A stretch of DNA of 64,000 bases from Dongia mobilis (lineage in GTDB: Bacteria; Pseudomonadota; Alphaproteobacteria; Dongiales; Dongiaceae): the NCBI RefSeq assembly GCF_004363235.1, contig NZ_SNYW01000014.1, positions 179,863 to 243,862 of the forward strand, in the 5' to 3' direction. Below the pieces are notes generated by a model, which saw only the letters and a program-made list of their open reading frames with translations, did no database searches and had not been told where the DNA came from. Positions 37,915 to 48,020 of the stretch are shown piece after piece. Both the position numbers and the translations under genes were made by a program. Within the stretch, counting starts at the first letter, position 1. Each line of letters starts with the position of its first letter.

Positions 37915-40132
37915 TCAGCCCGTCTTCTTGCGCGATTGCGCCGGCGGCCGCGGTCGCCGGCGTTTCCGTTTCCGGCTCCGATCGCCCCTTCGGAAAGCGC
38001 TGCAGTTTCCACGGGCGCTCGCCGGTATCGAAGGCGCGTTCGATACGATAGCTGCCATCGGCCTTCATCCAGATGGCATGGGTGCCGTGGCGCCAGAGGT
38101 CGAAGAAATCGATCACCCGTTCCGCCGACGGACAAGGTCGATCGACCGGCTCAAGGGCAATGACAAGGCGTCCCGACCAGCAGGCCGGCGCGATCCCCGT
38201 TTCGTTGAGGGCTACAGTGACATAGCCAACCGTCGTAGCGAAGCGGCACATCGCACCACCGCAGGAATCTCCCCCCGCCGAACCTGTGCCTGTTACCGGA
38301 AAGGGCAGTCGCTCGGTTTGCGCGTTGCGCCGAAGCCAGGTTTCGGCAGCAATGCGCGCGGCGCGCCCGGAATTAAAGCGATAGTTCCCTTCCGCATCCT
38401 TCACCGCCACCAGCTTGCCGTTGCCGCTGGCCAGGATATCTGGCGCCTCATGGGTCAACGGCGACATGACGCCAACCAGCAATATCGCCAGTCCCAGCCA
38501 GCGCCCCCGGCCGATCACGAGGCAGAGCCAGATCAGGCCGGCGCTCATGGCAAGAAGCCCCCAGACCGGCATCGCCGGGACCAGCAGGGTCGCCCCCGGC
38601 AGGTCGGCGAAAAAATGCGCGATCCGGATGATTCCGTCGCAGCCCCAGCCGAGCGCCACGAGCGGCCAGGCTTCGAGGCCGAACGGCATCGCGATCAGCA
38701 CGATCACCGCCCAGGGCATCACCCAGAAGCCGGTCAGCGGCACTGCCAGCATGTTGGCGGCGATGCCATAGACCGCGAGGCGGTCGAAATGATAGGCGGC
38801 ATAGGGTGCCGTCATCACCGTCGCCACCAGGCTGGAGAGGATCAACGCCGCCAGCCCGGTGCTGCCGCGCTGCGTCACGCGGACGAGGCGGCCGAGGAAA
38901 TCCGGCGCCTCCTGTCCCGCCTGGCGCCAGCGGGTGAACAATCCGCGCGTCGCCTCGAAGGCGCAGATCAGGCCCAGCACCGCGGCAAAGGACATCTGGA
39001 AGCTTGCGCCGACCAGAACCTCCGGCGCCCAGAGCAGCACGATGATGGCCGCGACGGCGATGGCGCGCAGCGAGATCGGCGAACGGTCGACCAGGATGGC
39101 GATGAAAAAAACCGCGCTCATCAGCAGCGCGCGCTGCGTCGGCACCGGCAGGCCGGCAAGCCCGGCATAGAAGGCGGCGCCCGCCAATGCAAAGACCGCC
39201 GCCCACTTCTTGATGTCGTAGCGCAAAGCCAGCGGCGGGATCAGCGCCAGCGCGGCGCGCAGGCCGAAAAAGAAGATGCCGGCGGCAAGGCCGATATGCA
39301 GCCCGGAAATCGAGGTGAGATGCGCGAGGCCCGAATCCCGCATCGCTGCGACATCGGCCGCCGTCAGGGCGCGCTGGTTGCCCACCATCAGCGCCATGGC
39401 CATGCCGGCCGTCGGCCCCGGCAGCTGCGCCTGCAACCTTTCGCCGATGGCAAGGCGCAGCGCGTCGAACCAGGCGAGGCCGGCCGCCACCGGACTGAAC
39501 CCGGTTTCGGGCGGCGGCGGAATCTTCAGCGGCGGCTGCAGCGAAAAGCCGACCCCGCCCAGCCCTTCGAAATAGGCCTGCCGGCGGAAATCGAAGCCGC
39601 CCGGAATTGCCGGTGGTGACGGCGGCTGCAGATCGGCGGTCAGCCTCACCCAATCGCCGATGCGCAGGGGCTCCACCACCCTGGCGAGGCGGATGCGGAC
39701 CCGTTCCGGCGTCTCGCCCGGCGGCAGCAGCCCGGTTTTTTCGCTGCTGATGGCAAGGCTGTCGAAAACCACCCGCTGGCTGCGCGGCAGCAATTCGATT
39801 TCGAGTACCCGGCCGGTCACCTCGGCGCGATAGAGGCTTCGATAGAGTTGCGGCGCCTCGACCGTGATCGTCCGCAAGGTTGCGGCTGCAAAGCCGAGCG
39901 CGGCCACCGTCACGGCTGCAAGGACCAGCAGGACGAGCGCCCGGCGACGCAAGGCAACCGCCAGAATGAGCGACACACCCGCGGCGGCAATCCCCCACCA
40001 CAGCGGCGGCTCGACCGGCAGGGCGAAATAGAGGGCGACGCCGATGCCAAGCATGGTGGCAGCCCAGCCAGGCCAGTTCGGCCGCTGCGCGGCAATAAAC
40101 GCCTCGGCTCTGGCCAGCAAGCTTTCCGCCAT
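37889..40132 (-). CDS. comEC: ComEC/Rec2 family competence protein
   Basis: Inner-membrane DNA-uptake channel protein of 747 residues. The N-terminus holds two or three helices and the DUF4131 soluble domain ([18 protein letters not shown], then RVRIRLA). The central Competence domain (about 245-540) has the family stretch [15 protein letters not shown] and [13 protein letters not shown]. The C-terminal metallo-beta-lactamase-like part is short and lacks the HxHxDH motif, as is common in alphaproteobacterial members. The ATG at 40132 is used; a TTG at 40162 would add ten residues. It is divergent from gltX and overlaps lexA tail to tail. Whether this organism is transformable cannot be judged here. 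Confidence 0.9.
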   Translation of the reverse strand: MAESLLARAEAFIAAQRPNWPGWAATMLGIGVALYFALPVEPPLWWGIAAAGVSLILAVALRRRALVLLVLAAVTVAALGFAAATLRTITVEAPQLYRSLYRAEVTGRVLEIELLPRSQRVVFDSLAISSEKTGLLPPGETPERVRIRLARVVEPLRIGDWVRLTADLQPPSPPAIPGGFDFRRQAYFEGLGGVGFSLQPPLKIPPPPETGFSPVAAGLAWFDALRLAIGERLQAQLPGPTAGMAMALMVGNQRALTAADVAAMRDSGLAHLTSISGLHIGLAAGIFFFGLRAALALIPPLALRYDIKKWAAVFALAGAAFYAGLAGLPVPTQRALLMSAVFFIAILVDRSPISLRAIAVAAIIVLLWAPEVLVGASFQMSFAAVLGLICAFEATRGLFTRWRQAGQEAPDFLGRLVRVTQRGSTGLAALILSSLVATVMTAPYAAYHFDRLAVYGIAANMLAVPLTGFWVMPWAVIVLIAMPFGLEAWPLVALGWGCDGIIRIAHFFADLPGATLLVPAMPVWGLLAMSAGLIWLCLVIGRGRWLGLAILLVGVMSPLTHEAPDILASGNGKLVAVKDAEGNYRFNSGRAARIAAETWLRRNAQTERLPFPVTGTGSAGGDSCGGAMCRFATTVGYVTVALNETGIAPACWSGRLVIALEPVDRPCPSAERVIDFFDLWRHGTHAIWMKADGSYRIERAFDTGERPWKLQRFPKGRSEPETETPATAAAGAIAQEDGLISTDASGR

Positions 40133-40288
40133 GGATTCCCGTTTCAACACAAGGTTGAGCAACTTTGATAGCAGGACACGCGGGTTGTGTTAAGTGGCCG
40201 CCGCCGCGAGATGACGCCACCCTTGCCCGAATGGCGTCAATTCGTGCTAGAAAGCCCGCCAATTGAACACATTCGGGACCCCAGCCCC

Positions 40289-41680
40289 ATGACCGTCGTT
40301 ACCCGTTTCGCGCCTTCGCCGACCGGCTTCCTGCATATCGGCGGCGCCCGCACCGCCCTCTTCAACTGGCTGTTCGCCCGCCATCACGGCGGCATCTTCC
40401 ATCTCCGGATCGAGGATACCGACCGCGTCCGCTCGACCGAGGCGGCAATCGAGGCGATCATCGACGGCATGAAATGGCTCGAACTCGGTTGGGACGGAGA
40501 GATCGTCTTCCAGTTCGCCCGCGCCCCGCGCCATGCCGCCGTGGTCCAGGAACTGCTCGCCGCCGGCAAGGCCTATCCCTGCTACTGCTCGGTCGAGGAA
40601 CTGGAGGAGATGCGCAAGGCCGCCATGGCCGCCGGCAAGCCGATGAAATATGACGGCCGCTGGCGCGACCGCGATCCAGGCGACGCCCCTGCGGGCGTGA
40701 AGCCGGTCATTCGCCTGAAGGCGCCGCAAAGCGGCGAAACGGTGGTCGCGGACGGCGTCCAGGGCGAGGTCCGCGTCGCCAACGAGCAACTCGACGACAT
40801 GGTCCTGCTGCGCTCTGACGGGACGCCCACCTACATGCTGTCCGTGGTGGTCGACGATCACGACATGGGCATCACCCATGTCATCCGCGGTGACGACCAC
40901 CTGACCAACACCTTCCGCCAGCGCCAGATCTACGATGCCATGGGCTGGGAAGCGCCGCATTTCAGCCATATCCCGCTGATCCACGGGCCCGACGGCGCCA
41001 AGCTCTCCAAGCGCCACGGGGCGCTCGGCGTCGAGGCCTATCGCGAGATGGGTTACTTGCCGGAAGCCTTGCGCAACTATCTCCTGCGCCTTGGCTGGGC
41101 CCATGGCGATGACGAGATCATCTCGACCGCCCAGGCCATCGAATGGTTCGACCTGCCCGGCATCGGCCGCTCGCCTTCGCGCTTCGATTTCGCCAAGCTC
41201 GACAATCTGAACGGCCATTATCTGCGCCAGGCAACGGATGCCGATCTCGCCGGCGAGGTGGCCCGGCGCCTTGGCCGGGCCGGCGATGCGGCGGCACTTG
41301 CCCTCCTCGCCCGCGCCATGCCGGGTCTGAAGACCCGGGCCAAGAACCTGAAGGAACTGGCCGAGAATGCCGCCTTCTATATCCAGGCCCGTCCCCTCGC
41401 CCTCACCGACAAGGCCCAGGCGATGCTGACTGCGCCGGAGGCAAAGGCTTTGCTGCCGCGGCTCATGGCCGCCTATGAGGCGGAAGGCGAATGGCTGGCG
41501 GGGAAACTGGAAGAGCGCGCCCGCGCCTTCGCCGAGACCGAGGGGCTCAAGCTTGGGGCGGTCGCCCAGCCGCTCCGCGCCGCTCTCACCGGCTCGACCC
41601 AATCGCCGCCGATATTTGAGGTAATGGAAATCCTTGGAAAGGCTGAATCCCTGGGCAGGATCGGTGACACGATGGTGTGA
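40289..41680 (+). CDS. gltX: Glutamyl-tRNA synthetase
   Basis: Class I aminoacyl-tRNA synthetase of 463 residues charging tRNA-Glu (and, in bacteria with GatCAB, possibly tRNA-Gln). The HIGH-type motif is in [14 protein letters not shown] (residues 7-20) and the KMSKS-type motif in [23 protein letters not shown] is also typical. The ATG at 40289 is chosen because the conserved [13 protein letters not shown] begins there; upstream in-frame codons lie in the divergent promoter region with comEC. Many alphaproteobacteria have gltA next; here a possible structured RNA and a two-component system follow. Confidence 0.96.
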   Translation: MTVVTRFAPSPTGFLHIGGARTALFNWLFARHHGGIFHLRIEDTDRVRSTEAAIEAIIDGMKWLELGWDGEIVFQFARAPRHAAVVQELLAAGKAYPCYCSVEELEEMRKAAMAAGKPMKYDGRWRDRDPGDAPAGVKPVIRLKAPQSGETVVADGVQGEVRVANEQLDDMVLLRSDGTPTYMLSVVVDDHDMGITHVIRGDDHLTNTFRQRQIYDAMGWEAPHFSHIPLIHGPDGAKLSKRHGALGVEAYREMGYLPEALRNYLLRLGWAHGDDEIISTAQAIEWFDLPGIGRSPSRFDFAKLDNLNGHYLRQATDADLAGEVARRLGRAGDAAALALLARAMPGLKTRAKNLKELAENAAFYIQARPLALTDKAQAMLTAPEAKALLPRLMAAYEAEGEWLAGKLEERARAFAETEGLKLGAVAQPLRAALTGSTQSPPIFEVMEILGKAESLGRIGDTMV

Positions 41681-41702
41681 TCCTGGAAAATAATGTGAGC
41701 CA

Positions 41703-41717
41703 TATAAGAAACTTATA
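41703..41717. promoter_or_regulatory. AT-rich palindrome after gltX
   Basis: TATAAG-AAA-CTTATA, a perfect 6-base-arm inverted repeat inside an AT-rich patch (about 41685-41745) that stands out in GC-rich DNA. It could be an operator for a promoter serving the RNA at 41749 or the kinase gene. Confidence 0.4.
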
Positions 41718-41748
41718 AGTAGTTGAAAACAAAAGATTTTTATGGACA

Positions 41749-41860
41749 GCCCCAATAAGGGGCGCTATAAAGGGGTCGTTGATTTCGAGCGCATTGCTTC
41801 ACGCGATGCGTTGCAACCCAAACCTTCGAAGCGCTTCGAGACCCCTCGAGGCGCTTTTTT
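41749..41860 (+). ncRNA. Candidate structured leader or small RNA ending in a terminator
   Basis: Three hairpins follow each other: GCCCC/GGGGC (41749-41763), CGCAT/ATGCG (41790-41810) and a 12-bp terminator stem AAGCGCTTCGAG/CTCGAGGCGCTT (41829-41840 with 41845-41856, one G-T pair) ending in six Ts. AGGGGTC at 41771-41777 can also pair with GACCCCT at 41840-41846, which would break the terminator: an antiterminator arrangement. An AT-rich promoter-like patch lies upstream. It is either an attenuator for the kinase gene at 41939 or a free sRNA. Confidence 0.45.
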
Positions 41861-41938
41861 CTTGTCCGGCTGTCGCCAGCGCCGCCCCATCCCCGACCTG
41901 CCTCCCATGCCCCGCTTGCCGTGCTATGAAGGCAGGCG

Positions 41939-43513
41939 ATGCTGCAGATTCTCCGACATATCACCGGCAATGTCCGGCGCCCGATCCTGGATTATGCCGC
42001 CGCCATCGTCATGGTGGCCCTGGCCGCCCTGTTCGCCTGGGGCCTGGAACGGACCCTGGGGAGCGAGAGTTTCCCGATGGTCTTCCTGGCCTCGGTCCTG
42101 CTCTCCGCCGTCCTCTTCGGTCGCAATGCGGCGCTCATCGCCGCCTTCATGGCGATCTTCGCTTACAATTTCCTGCTGGTGCAGCCGCGCTTCACCATAG
42201 CGCCCGCCGACAATCTGGTGACGCTCGGCGTGTTCCTGGCGGTGGCGGTGGTGACCGGCGGCCTCGCCGGAAGGGTGCGCGACCAGGCCCGGGCCGTCGC
42301 CTGGCGGGCCCGCGTCACGCAGAACCTGTTCGACGCCAGCCGGGAACTCTCCCGCTCCTCCGACCAGGAAATCCTGGCGGAATCGCTCGCCGCCCTGACC
42401 GCCCAGGCAGCCAACGGCGCCGCTTTCGTCTACCTGCGCGACGAACAGGGCCTCTCGCTGCATTCCGCCGCACGCAACGACGAGTCGCAAACCGCGGATG
42501 CGAGCCAGTTGGCCGACGGCTTCTGGCCGCGCCTGCTGGCGAGTTCCTCGGCAAAGGAGGAGCCACCCAGTTCCGAGCGCTTCTTCGTCTTCGTCCTGCA
42601 TGCCGTGCGCGGACCGCTCGGCCTCCTCATCTGCCGCAAGCGCTCGCGCTTCGATCCCCGTGCCGGCGCCGACCAGCAGACCCTCTCGGTCCTCGCCGAC
42701 CTCGGCAGCATCGCGCTCGAGCGGGCGCACCTCATGCGCGAGATGACCGAGGCCAAGATCCTGGCCGAGACGGAACGACTGCGGACCGCCCTGCTCTCCT
42801 CCATCTCGCATGACTTCCGCACGCCGCTTGCCACCATTCTCGCTTCGGCCACCAGCCTGCTGCGCCATGGCGAGCAGTTCGACCAGGCGACCTCGCAGCG
42901 CCTCATCCTCGGCATCAAGGACCAGGCCGACCGCCTCAACCGCTATGTCCGCAACCTGCTCGACATCATCCGCATCGAAAGCGGCGGACTTGCCGTCAGG
43001 CTGGAACCGACCGACCCCGCCGATGTCGCCAATGCGGCGATCGAGCGCGTCAAGCCGCAGCTGGGCCACCGCAGCCTTGACTGCGACTTCGCGCCCGAGG
43101 TGACGCTGATCCAGGCCGACCCGCTGCTGCTCGAACAGGTCTTCGTCAACCTCCTCGAAAACGCGATCAACTACAGTCCCGACGGCAGCGCCATCATCGT
43201 GGCCATCGGCGGTAGCGCCGACCAGGTCGAGATCAGCATCACCGATGCCGGACGCGGCATTCCGCCCGCGCATCTCGACGCCGTCTTCGGCAAGTTCTAT
43301 CGCGGCGACAATGCCGGCCAGCACCCGCGGGGGACCGGCCTCGGCCTTTCCATCTGCCGCGGCCTCACCGAGGCCATGCAGGGCCGCATCTGGGCCGAGA
43401 GCCCGGTGAGCGATGGCATGGGCACGCGCCTTCGCCTCGTCTTCCCGGGACTGCGGTCCGCGGCGGTGAACGACGAGGATCCGGAAATTGCGAGAGAGGC
43501 GCCGCGCGCATGA
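41939..43513 (+). CDS. KdpD-like sensor histidine kinase without the KdpD/USP sensor domains
   Basis: 524-residue membrane histidine kinase. Residues about 15-105 hold the four-helix DUF4118 domain found in KdpD, followed by a GAF-like region (about 125-270), HisKA with phospho-acceptor His291 (SSISHDFRTPLATI) and an ATPase domain (NLLENAINYSPDG, DAGRGIPP, GTGLGLSICRG). It matches only the C-terminal half of KdpD: the N-terminal KdpD and universal-stress-protein domains that bind ligands are absent. The adjacent response regulator overlaps its stop by four bases. No kdpFABC pump genes lie nearby, so the signal and target may differ from classical potassium control. The ATG at 41939 begins the membrane part. 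Confidence 0.88.
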   Translation: MLQILRHITGNVRRPILDYAAAIVMVALAALFAWGLERTLGSESFPMVFLASVLLSAVLFGRNAALIAAFMAIFAYNFLLVQPRFTIAPADNLVTLGVFLAVAVVTGGLAGRVRDQARAVAWRARVTQNLFDASRELSRSSDQEILAESLAALTAQAANGAAFVYLRDEQGLSLHSAARNDESQTADASQLADGFWPRLLASSSAKEEPPSSERFFVFVLHAVRGPLGLLICRKRSRFDPRAGADQQTLSVLADLGSIALERAHLMREMTEAKILAETERLRTALLSSISHDFRTPLATILASATSLLRHGEQFDQATSQRLILGIKDQADRLNRYVRNLLDIIRIESGGLAVRLEPTDPADVANAAIERVKPQLGHRSLDCDFAPEVTLIQADPLLLEQVFVNLLENAINYSPDGSAIIVAIGGSADQVEISITDAGRGIPPAHLDAVFGKFYRGDNAGQHPRGTGLGLSICRGLTEAMQGRIWAESPVSDGMGTRLRLVFPGLRSAAVNDEDPEIAREAPRA

Positions 43514-44205
43514 CTGCCCTTCGCGTCCTCGTCATCGATGACGAGATCGACATCACCGGCGCCCTGCAGCCCTCGCTGGAAGCGGAAGGCTACCAGGTCG
43601 TTTCCGCCGCGAATGCGGAAAGCGGGCTCGATCTGCTGCAGGCGACCAACCCGGACGCCATGATCCTCGATCTCGGCCTCCCCGATCTCGACGGCAAGGA
43701 GGTGATCCAGCGCGTGCGCGAATGGTCTGACGTGCCGATCATCGTGCTCTCCGCCCGGCACATGGAGGAGGAAAAGATCGCCGCCCTCGATTTCGGCGCC
43801 AATGACTACATCAACAAGCCCTTCGCCATCGGCGAGCTTCTGGCACGGCTGCGCGTGGCGCTCCGCCTGCGCCAGAGCCGCGACAAGCCGGCCGCCAATT
43901 TCCAGGGCGCCGGCCTCGCCATCGACTTCCCCAGCCGCAGCGTCACCGTGCGCGGCCAGGAGGTGAAGCTGACACCGAAGGAATACGACCTGCTGCGGGC
44001 GCTGGCCCAGCATGCCGGCCAGGTGATGACCCACAACCAGCTGCTGGCCTTCGTCTGGGGCAGCGCCGATCTGCGCGACAGCCAGACGCTGCGCGTCATG
44101 GTGGCCCAGCTTCGGCAGAAGATCGAGGCCAGCCCCCGCAACCCCAAGCTGATCCTGACCGAACCCGGCGTCGGCTATCGCCTCAAGGTCGACGACGAGG
44201 GCTGA
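43510..44205 (+). CDS. OmpR-family response regulator, KdpE-like
   Basis: 231-residue response regulator. The receiver domain (residues 1-120) has acidic Asp11-Asp12 (LVIDDE), phospho-acceptor Asp54 (MILDLGLPD) and the conserved Lys in NDYINKPF. The C-terminal winged helix (about 130-228) has LTPKEYDLLRALAQHAGQV and LRVMVAQLRQKIE, like KdpE. The ATG at 43510 overlaps the kinase stop (ATGA), so the pair is co-translated and is the cognate partner. A strong hairpin lies 15 bases after the stop. The target genes are not in the window. Confidence 0.92.
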   Translation: MTALRVLVIDDEIDITGALQPSLEAEGYQVVSAANAESGLDLLQATNPDAMILDLGLPDLDGKEVIQRVREWSDVPIIVLSARHMEEEKIAALDFGANDYINKPFAIGELLARLRVALRLRQSRDKPAANFQGAGLAIDFPSRSVTVRGQEVKLTPKEYDLLRALAQHAGQVMTHNQLLAFVWGSADLRDSQTLRVMVAQLRQKIEASPRNPKLILTEPGVGYRLKVDDEG

Positions 44206-44220
44206 GGCAGGTAAAGAAAA

Positions 44221-44250
44221 AACCCCGCCCCGGTCACCCGGGGCGGGGTT
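44221..44250. terminator. Bidirectional intrinsic terminator
   Basis: Perfect 13-bp GC-rich stem (AACCCCGCCCCGG and its complement) with a TCAC loop. The A-rich flank at 44214-44222 gives a strong U tract for minus-strand transcripts (gabD); the plus-strand flank is weaker but the hairpin also lies right after the response regulator gene. Confidence 0.88.
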
Positions 44251-44269
44251 CAGAAATCAAGGCCTGGGC

Positions 44270-45757
44270 TCAGATGCCGCCCATGCACATGTACTTGATC
44301 TCGACATAGTCATCGATGCCGTATTTCGAGCCCTCGCGACCGTTGCCGGATTCCTTGACGCCGCCGAAGGGCGCCACTTCGCTCGAGATGATGCCGGTAT
44401 TGATGCCGACGATGCCGTATTCCACCTGTTCGGCGACGCGCCAGACGCGGCCGATGTCGCGGGCGTAGAAATAGGAGGCGAGGCCAAACTCGGTGTCGTT
44501 CGCCAACTTGATCACCTCCTCTTCCGTCTTGAAACGGAACAGCGGCGCCAGCGGACCGAAAGTTTCTTCCTTCGCCACCGCCATGTCCTGGGTGACGCCG
44601 GTCAGGATGGTGGGCTCGAAGAAGCTGCCGCCCAGCGCATGGCGCTTGCCGCCGGCGGCCACCTTGGCGCCCTTCGACACTGCGTCGGCGATATGCTCCT
44701 CGACCTTGGCCACCGCCTTCATGTCGATGAGCGGGCCCTGCTGGGTCTCGCCCTTCAGGCCGTCGCCGATCTTCATCTTGGCGACCGCTGCCTTCAGCTT
44801 CTCGGCGAACGCATCATAGACGCCGTCCTGCACATAGATGCGGTTGGCGCAGACGCAGGTCTGGCCGGTATTGCGGAACTTCGACATCAGCGCCCCCTCG
44901 ACCGCGGCGTCGAGGTCGGCGTCGTCGAACACGATGAAGGGCGCGTTGCCGCCCAGCTCCATCGAGGTCTTCTTCACCGTGGCGGCGCATTGCGCCATCA
45001 GGATCTTGCCGATCTCGGTCGAGCCGGTGAAGGTCAGCTTGCGCACGATCGGGTTGCCGGTCATCTCGCCGCCGATGGCGGTGGCGGAACCGGTCACCAT
45101 GTTGATGACGCCCTTGGGGATGCCGGCGCGTTCGGCCAGTTCGACGATGGCAAGTGCCGAGAGCGGTGTCTGCGTCGCCGGCTTGCCGACGACCGTGCAG
45201 CCGGCGGCAAGCGCCGGGGCGATTTTGCGGGTGATCATCGCATTGGGGAAGTTCCAGGGCGTGATCGCCGCGACGACTCCAACCGGCTCCTTGGTGACGA
45301 CGATGCGCTTGTCGGCCTGGTGGCCCGGAATGACATCGCCATAGACGCGCTTCGCTTCCTCGGCAAACCATTCGATATAGCTGGCGCCATAGGCGATCTC
45401 GCCCTTGGCCTCGGCCAGCGGCTTGCCCTGCTCGGCGGTGAGGATGATCGCCAGATCTTCCTGCGCCGCCATCATCAACTCGTACCACTTGCGCAGCAGG
45501 ACGGCGCGCTCCTTGGCGGTCTTCTTGCGCCAGGCTGGCCAGGCCGCATTGGCGGCCTCGATCGCGCGCTTGGTTTCCGCGGCACCCATGTTCGGGATGG
45601 TGGCCAGGACCTCGCCCGTCGCCGGATTGGTGACGTCGATGGTCTTGCCGGAATCCGCATTCACCCACTGGCCGTCGATATAGCATTGCTGGCGCAGGAG
45701 GGCCTTGTCCTTGATCGGCAGGCTGGCGCCGGGCGCCTTCATGGCAGCTGAAGTCAT
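44270..45757 (-). CDS. gabD: Succinate-semialdehyde dehydrogenase (NADP-type)
   Basis: Aldehyde dehydrogenase of 495 residues, typical for GabD, which oxidises succinate semialdehyde from 4-aminobutyrate to succinate. It shows the NFP motif (TPWNFPNAM), LELGGNAPF for the catalytic Glu, and GQTCVCANRIYV, whose second Cys pair is characteristic of GabD redox-controlled loops, with the first Cys as nucleophile. The ATG at 45757 has GAGGAA about six bases upstream. It stands alone after the hopanoid operon (157-base gap) and before a strong terminator. Glutarate semialdehyde dehydrogenase is the close alternative; gabT is not in the window. Confidence 0.9.
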   Translation of the reverse strand: MTSAAMKAPGASLPIKDKALLRQQCYIDGQWVNADSGKTIDVTNPATGEVLATIPNMGAAETKRAIEAANAAWPAWRKKTAKERAVLLRKWYELMMAAQEDLAIILTAEQGKPLAEAKGEIAYGASYIEWFAEEAKRVYGDVIPGHQADKRIVVTKEPVGVVAAITPWNFPNAMITRKIAPALAAGCTVVGKPATQTPLSALAIVELAERAGIPKGVINMVTGSATAIGGEMTGNPIVRKLTFTGSTEIGKILMAQCAATVKKTSMELGGNAPFIVFDDADLDAAVEGALMSKFRNTGQTCVCANRIYVQDGVYDAFAEKLKAAVAKMKIGDGLKGETQQGPLIDMKAVAKVEEHIADAVSKGAKVAAGGKRHALGGSFFEPTILTGVTQDMAVAKEETFGPLAPLFRFKTEEEVIKLANDTEFGLASYFYARDIGRVWRVAEQVEYGIVGINTGIISSEVAPFGGVKESGNGREGSKYGIDDYVEIKYMCMGGI

Positions 45758-45914
45758 GGTGTTTCCTCGAAAAGATCGCTGTTGATGGGCAAAATGTGGC
45801 CGGAGTATAGACCCCGCCTCAGGCCAATGAAAGTACCCCAAGGGCGGTAGATGCCTGGCGAATTACCTCATTAATTCAAATTGTTACGCCTGTCGACGCA
45901 GTTGGAAAAGGGCG

Positions 45915-47180
45915 TCAGCGTGCCAACGCGGCGGCGGCCGTGAAGCCCGACTGGATGGCACCCTCGATGGTCGATGGCCAGCCGGTATCGGTCCAGTCCC
46001 CGGCGAGGAGCAGGTTCTCCCAGCGCGTCTGTGCCCCGGGCCGGCGGCGCAATTGCGCCGGTGTCGCCGCAAAGGTGGCGCGCTTTTCCTTCACCACGCG
46101 CCAGGGCGGCAGCGGCGCGCTGCCGAGGTCGAGCGACTGCACGACATCGCCCCACAAGGCGGCGGCGATTTCCTCCGCCGGGCGGTCGATGATCGCCTCT
46201 GCCGCACTGCTGGTGGTGGAGAGAATGCCGGGCTTGGCGAAGACCCATTCCGCCATGCCGCCGATGATGCCGGTGAAGGGTGCCGCACCCGGCGGCGGGT
46301 CGAAGCGGAAATGCGCGTTGACGATGCCGCGAAATGCATCCGGCACGGTGATCCCGGGGACGAGATCGGATGCGACCGGCGCCGTCACCGCCAGCACGAC
46401 GCTGTCACCGGGCGCCAGCGCCACCTGCGCCTTGCCGAAATCGAGCGCCGTCACGCGGGCCCCGTCGAATTCCAGTCCGCGCAGGCGATGGCCGAAAAGG
46501 ATACTGCCGCCACTGGCATCGAGGCAACGCAATGCCGGATCGACCAGGCTTTCCGACAAGCCTTCCAGCGGCAGCAGCGGATGCAAGGCGGCGCCGCCCT
46601 GGCCGAAGGTGTCGCGGAACAGCCGCCCCAGCAGCCGGGCCGAGGCCCGCTCCGGCTCGGTATTGAGTGCCGCCGCACAGAGCGGGGCCCAGAGCCGGCG
46701 ATAGGCAATCTTGCGCGTATCCAGGATGTCGGTAACGACCGCTTCCTCCGGCGCCCGTGCCAGGCGCTCGGCATCGAGATAATCCAGCAGCGAGGTGCCC
46801 TTCACCCGCCGCGCCGGCACGAACAGCCACCACGGCACGCGGCCCTCGGTCGGGCGCACCGACCACCTTTCGGCAGTGGCGAGGTCGACAAAGGGATAAA
46901 CCGCCCTGTCGGCGGTGGCGAAGGTCGCCTGCGCACCAGTCTCCGAGATATAGGCCATGGCAGCCAGGTTGCCGCTCACCACCAGGTGATTGCCGTTGTC
47001 GACCCTGCAGCCAAGCTCGGCATCGAGATAGGAGCGGCAGCGGCCGCCCGCCTGCTGCGCCGCCTCATAGAGGTGGACACGACGACCGCCGCGTGCCAGA
47101 CGCACTGCCGCTGCAAGGCCGGCGAGGCCCGCCCCCACCACATGCGCCGTCCGGGCGTTCGCTCCTGCCGTCCCGGTCAT
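45915..47180 (-). CDS. hpnE: Hydroxysqualene dehydroxylase
   Basis: FAD-dependent amine-oxidase-like enzyme of 421 residues that reduces hydroxysqualene to squalene, the last of the three-step HpnCDE route. The N-terminal dinucleotide motif is VVGAGLAGLAAAVRLARGG (residues 14-32) followed by the acidic end of strand two (HLYEAAQQAGGR). The C-terminal FAD motif is LLAGDWTDTGWPSTIEGAI. NGNHLVVSG early on is typical of HpnE. The ATG at 47180 is three bases after hpnD in the hpnB-hpnC-hpnD-hpnE minus-strand operon. The cyclase gene shc is not in the window. Confidence 0.93.
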   Translation of the reverse strand: MTGTAGANARTAHVVGAGLAGLAAAVRLARGGRRVHLYEAAQQAGGRCRSYLDAELGCRVDNGNHLVVSGNLAAMAYISETGAQATFATADRAVYPFVDLATAERWSVRPTEGRVPWWLFVPARRVKGTSLLDYLDAERLARAPEEAVVTDILDTRKIAYRRLWAPLCAAALNTEPERASARLLGRLFRDTFGQGGAALHPLLPLEGLSESLVDPALRCLDASGGSILFGHRLRGLEFDGARVTALDFGKAQVALAPGDSVVLAVTAPVASDLVPGITVPDAFRGIVNAHFRFDPPPGAAPFTGIIGGMAEWVFAKPGILSTTSSAAEAIIDRPAEEIAAALWGDVVQSLDLGSAPLPPWRVVKEKRATFAATPAQLRRRPGAQTRWENLLLAGDWTDTGWPSTIEGAIQSGFTAAAALAR

Positions 47181-47183
47181 GGA

Positions 47184-48020
47184 TCAGAAAAATCCGTAGC
47201 GCAGAGCCAGCCACAGCTTGCGCCATTTCGGCACCTTGATCGGCGTCGTGAAATCGCGCCAGTCCCAGGCGATCAGTTTCTCCAGGATGGCACCATAGAC
47301 GGCGCCCATGATGCGCGCCGGCCGCATTGGTTCCTTGGCGCAGCGGCGCATGGCGGCATCCGCCTTGGCGAAATGGTCCTGCGCCACCAGGGAAAGATCG
47401 CGGCACACCGCCGCCAAATTCGCATGCTTCAGCACCTCGGAAGGTTCCGTACTGGCGATTCCGTGCTTCACCAGCAGATCGCGCGGCAGATAGAGACGGT
47501 CGCGGCTCGCATCCTCGGCCACGTCGCGCAGGATGTTGGTCAGTTGCAGCGCCCGGCCGAGGTGATAGGCGACATCATCCGCCGCCGCCTCGGTGGCGCC
47601 GAAGGCCCGGACCGACAGGCGCCCGACGGCCGAGGCAACGCGGTCGCAATAGAGATCCAGTGTCGCCATGTCCGGTGCCTGGATCGCTGCCGTCGCATCC
47701 ATCTCCATGCCGTCGATCACGGCCAGGAAATCCTCGCGCCGCAGGGCGAAATCGCGCATCGGCTGCAGCAAGGCCTGGGCGATCGGATTCTCAGGCTTGC
47801 CCGCATAGAGGCGGTCGATCTCGCGCCGCCATTCGGCGAGGCCGGCCTGCTTATCGGCCTGCGGCGCCTCCTCGTCGGCGATGTCGTCGACCTCACGGCA
47901 GAAAGCATAGATCGCAAACATGGCCGCGCGCCGCGCCTCCGGCAGCAGGCGCATGGCGGCGTAGAACGACGTGCCGGATGCCCTGACCTTCTCGGCGATG
48001 GCTGCGGTCTGGGCGCTCAT
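47184..48020 (-). CDS. hpnD: Presqualene diphosphate synthase
   Basis: Joins two farnesyl diphosphates to presqualene diphosphate. 278 residues, squalene/phytoene synthase fold. The two Mg-binding acidic motifs are present: FCREVDDIADE in the first half and TNILRDVAEDASRDRLYLP in the second. The YAAMRLLPEARRAAMFAIYA segment near the N-terminus is typical. The ATG overlaps the hpnC stop by four bases. It works with HpnC (converts the product to hydroxysqualene) and HpnE. Confidence 0.94.
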   Translation of the reverse strand: MSAQTAAIAEKVRASGTSFYAAMRLLPEARRAAMFAIYAFCREVDDIADEEAPQADKQAGLAEWRREIDRLYAGKPENPIAQALLQPMRDFALRREDFLAVIDGMEMDATAAIQAPDMATLDLYCDRVASAVGRLSVRAFGATEAAADDVAYHLGRALQLTNILRDVAEDASRDRLYLPRDLLVKHGIASTEPSEVLKHANLAAVCRDLSLVAQDHFAKADAAMRRCAKEPMRPARIMGAVYGAILEKLIAWDWRDFTTPIKVPKWRKLWLALRYGFF

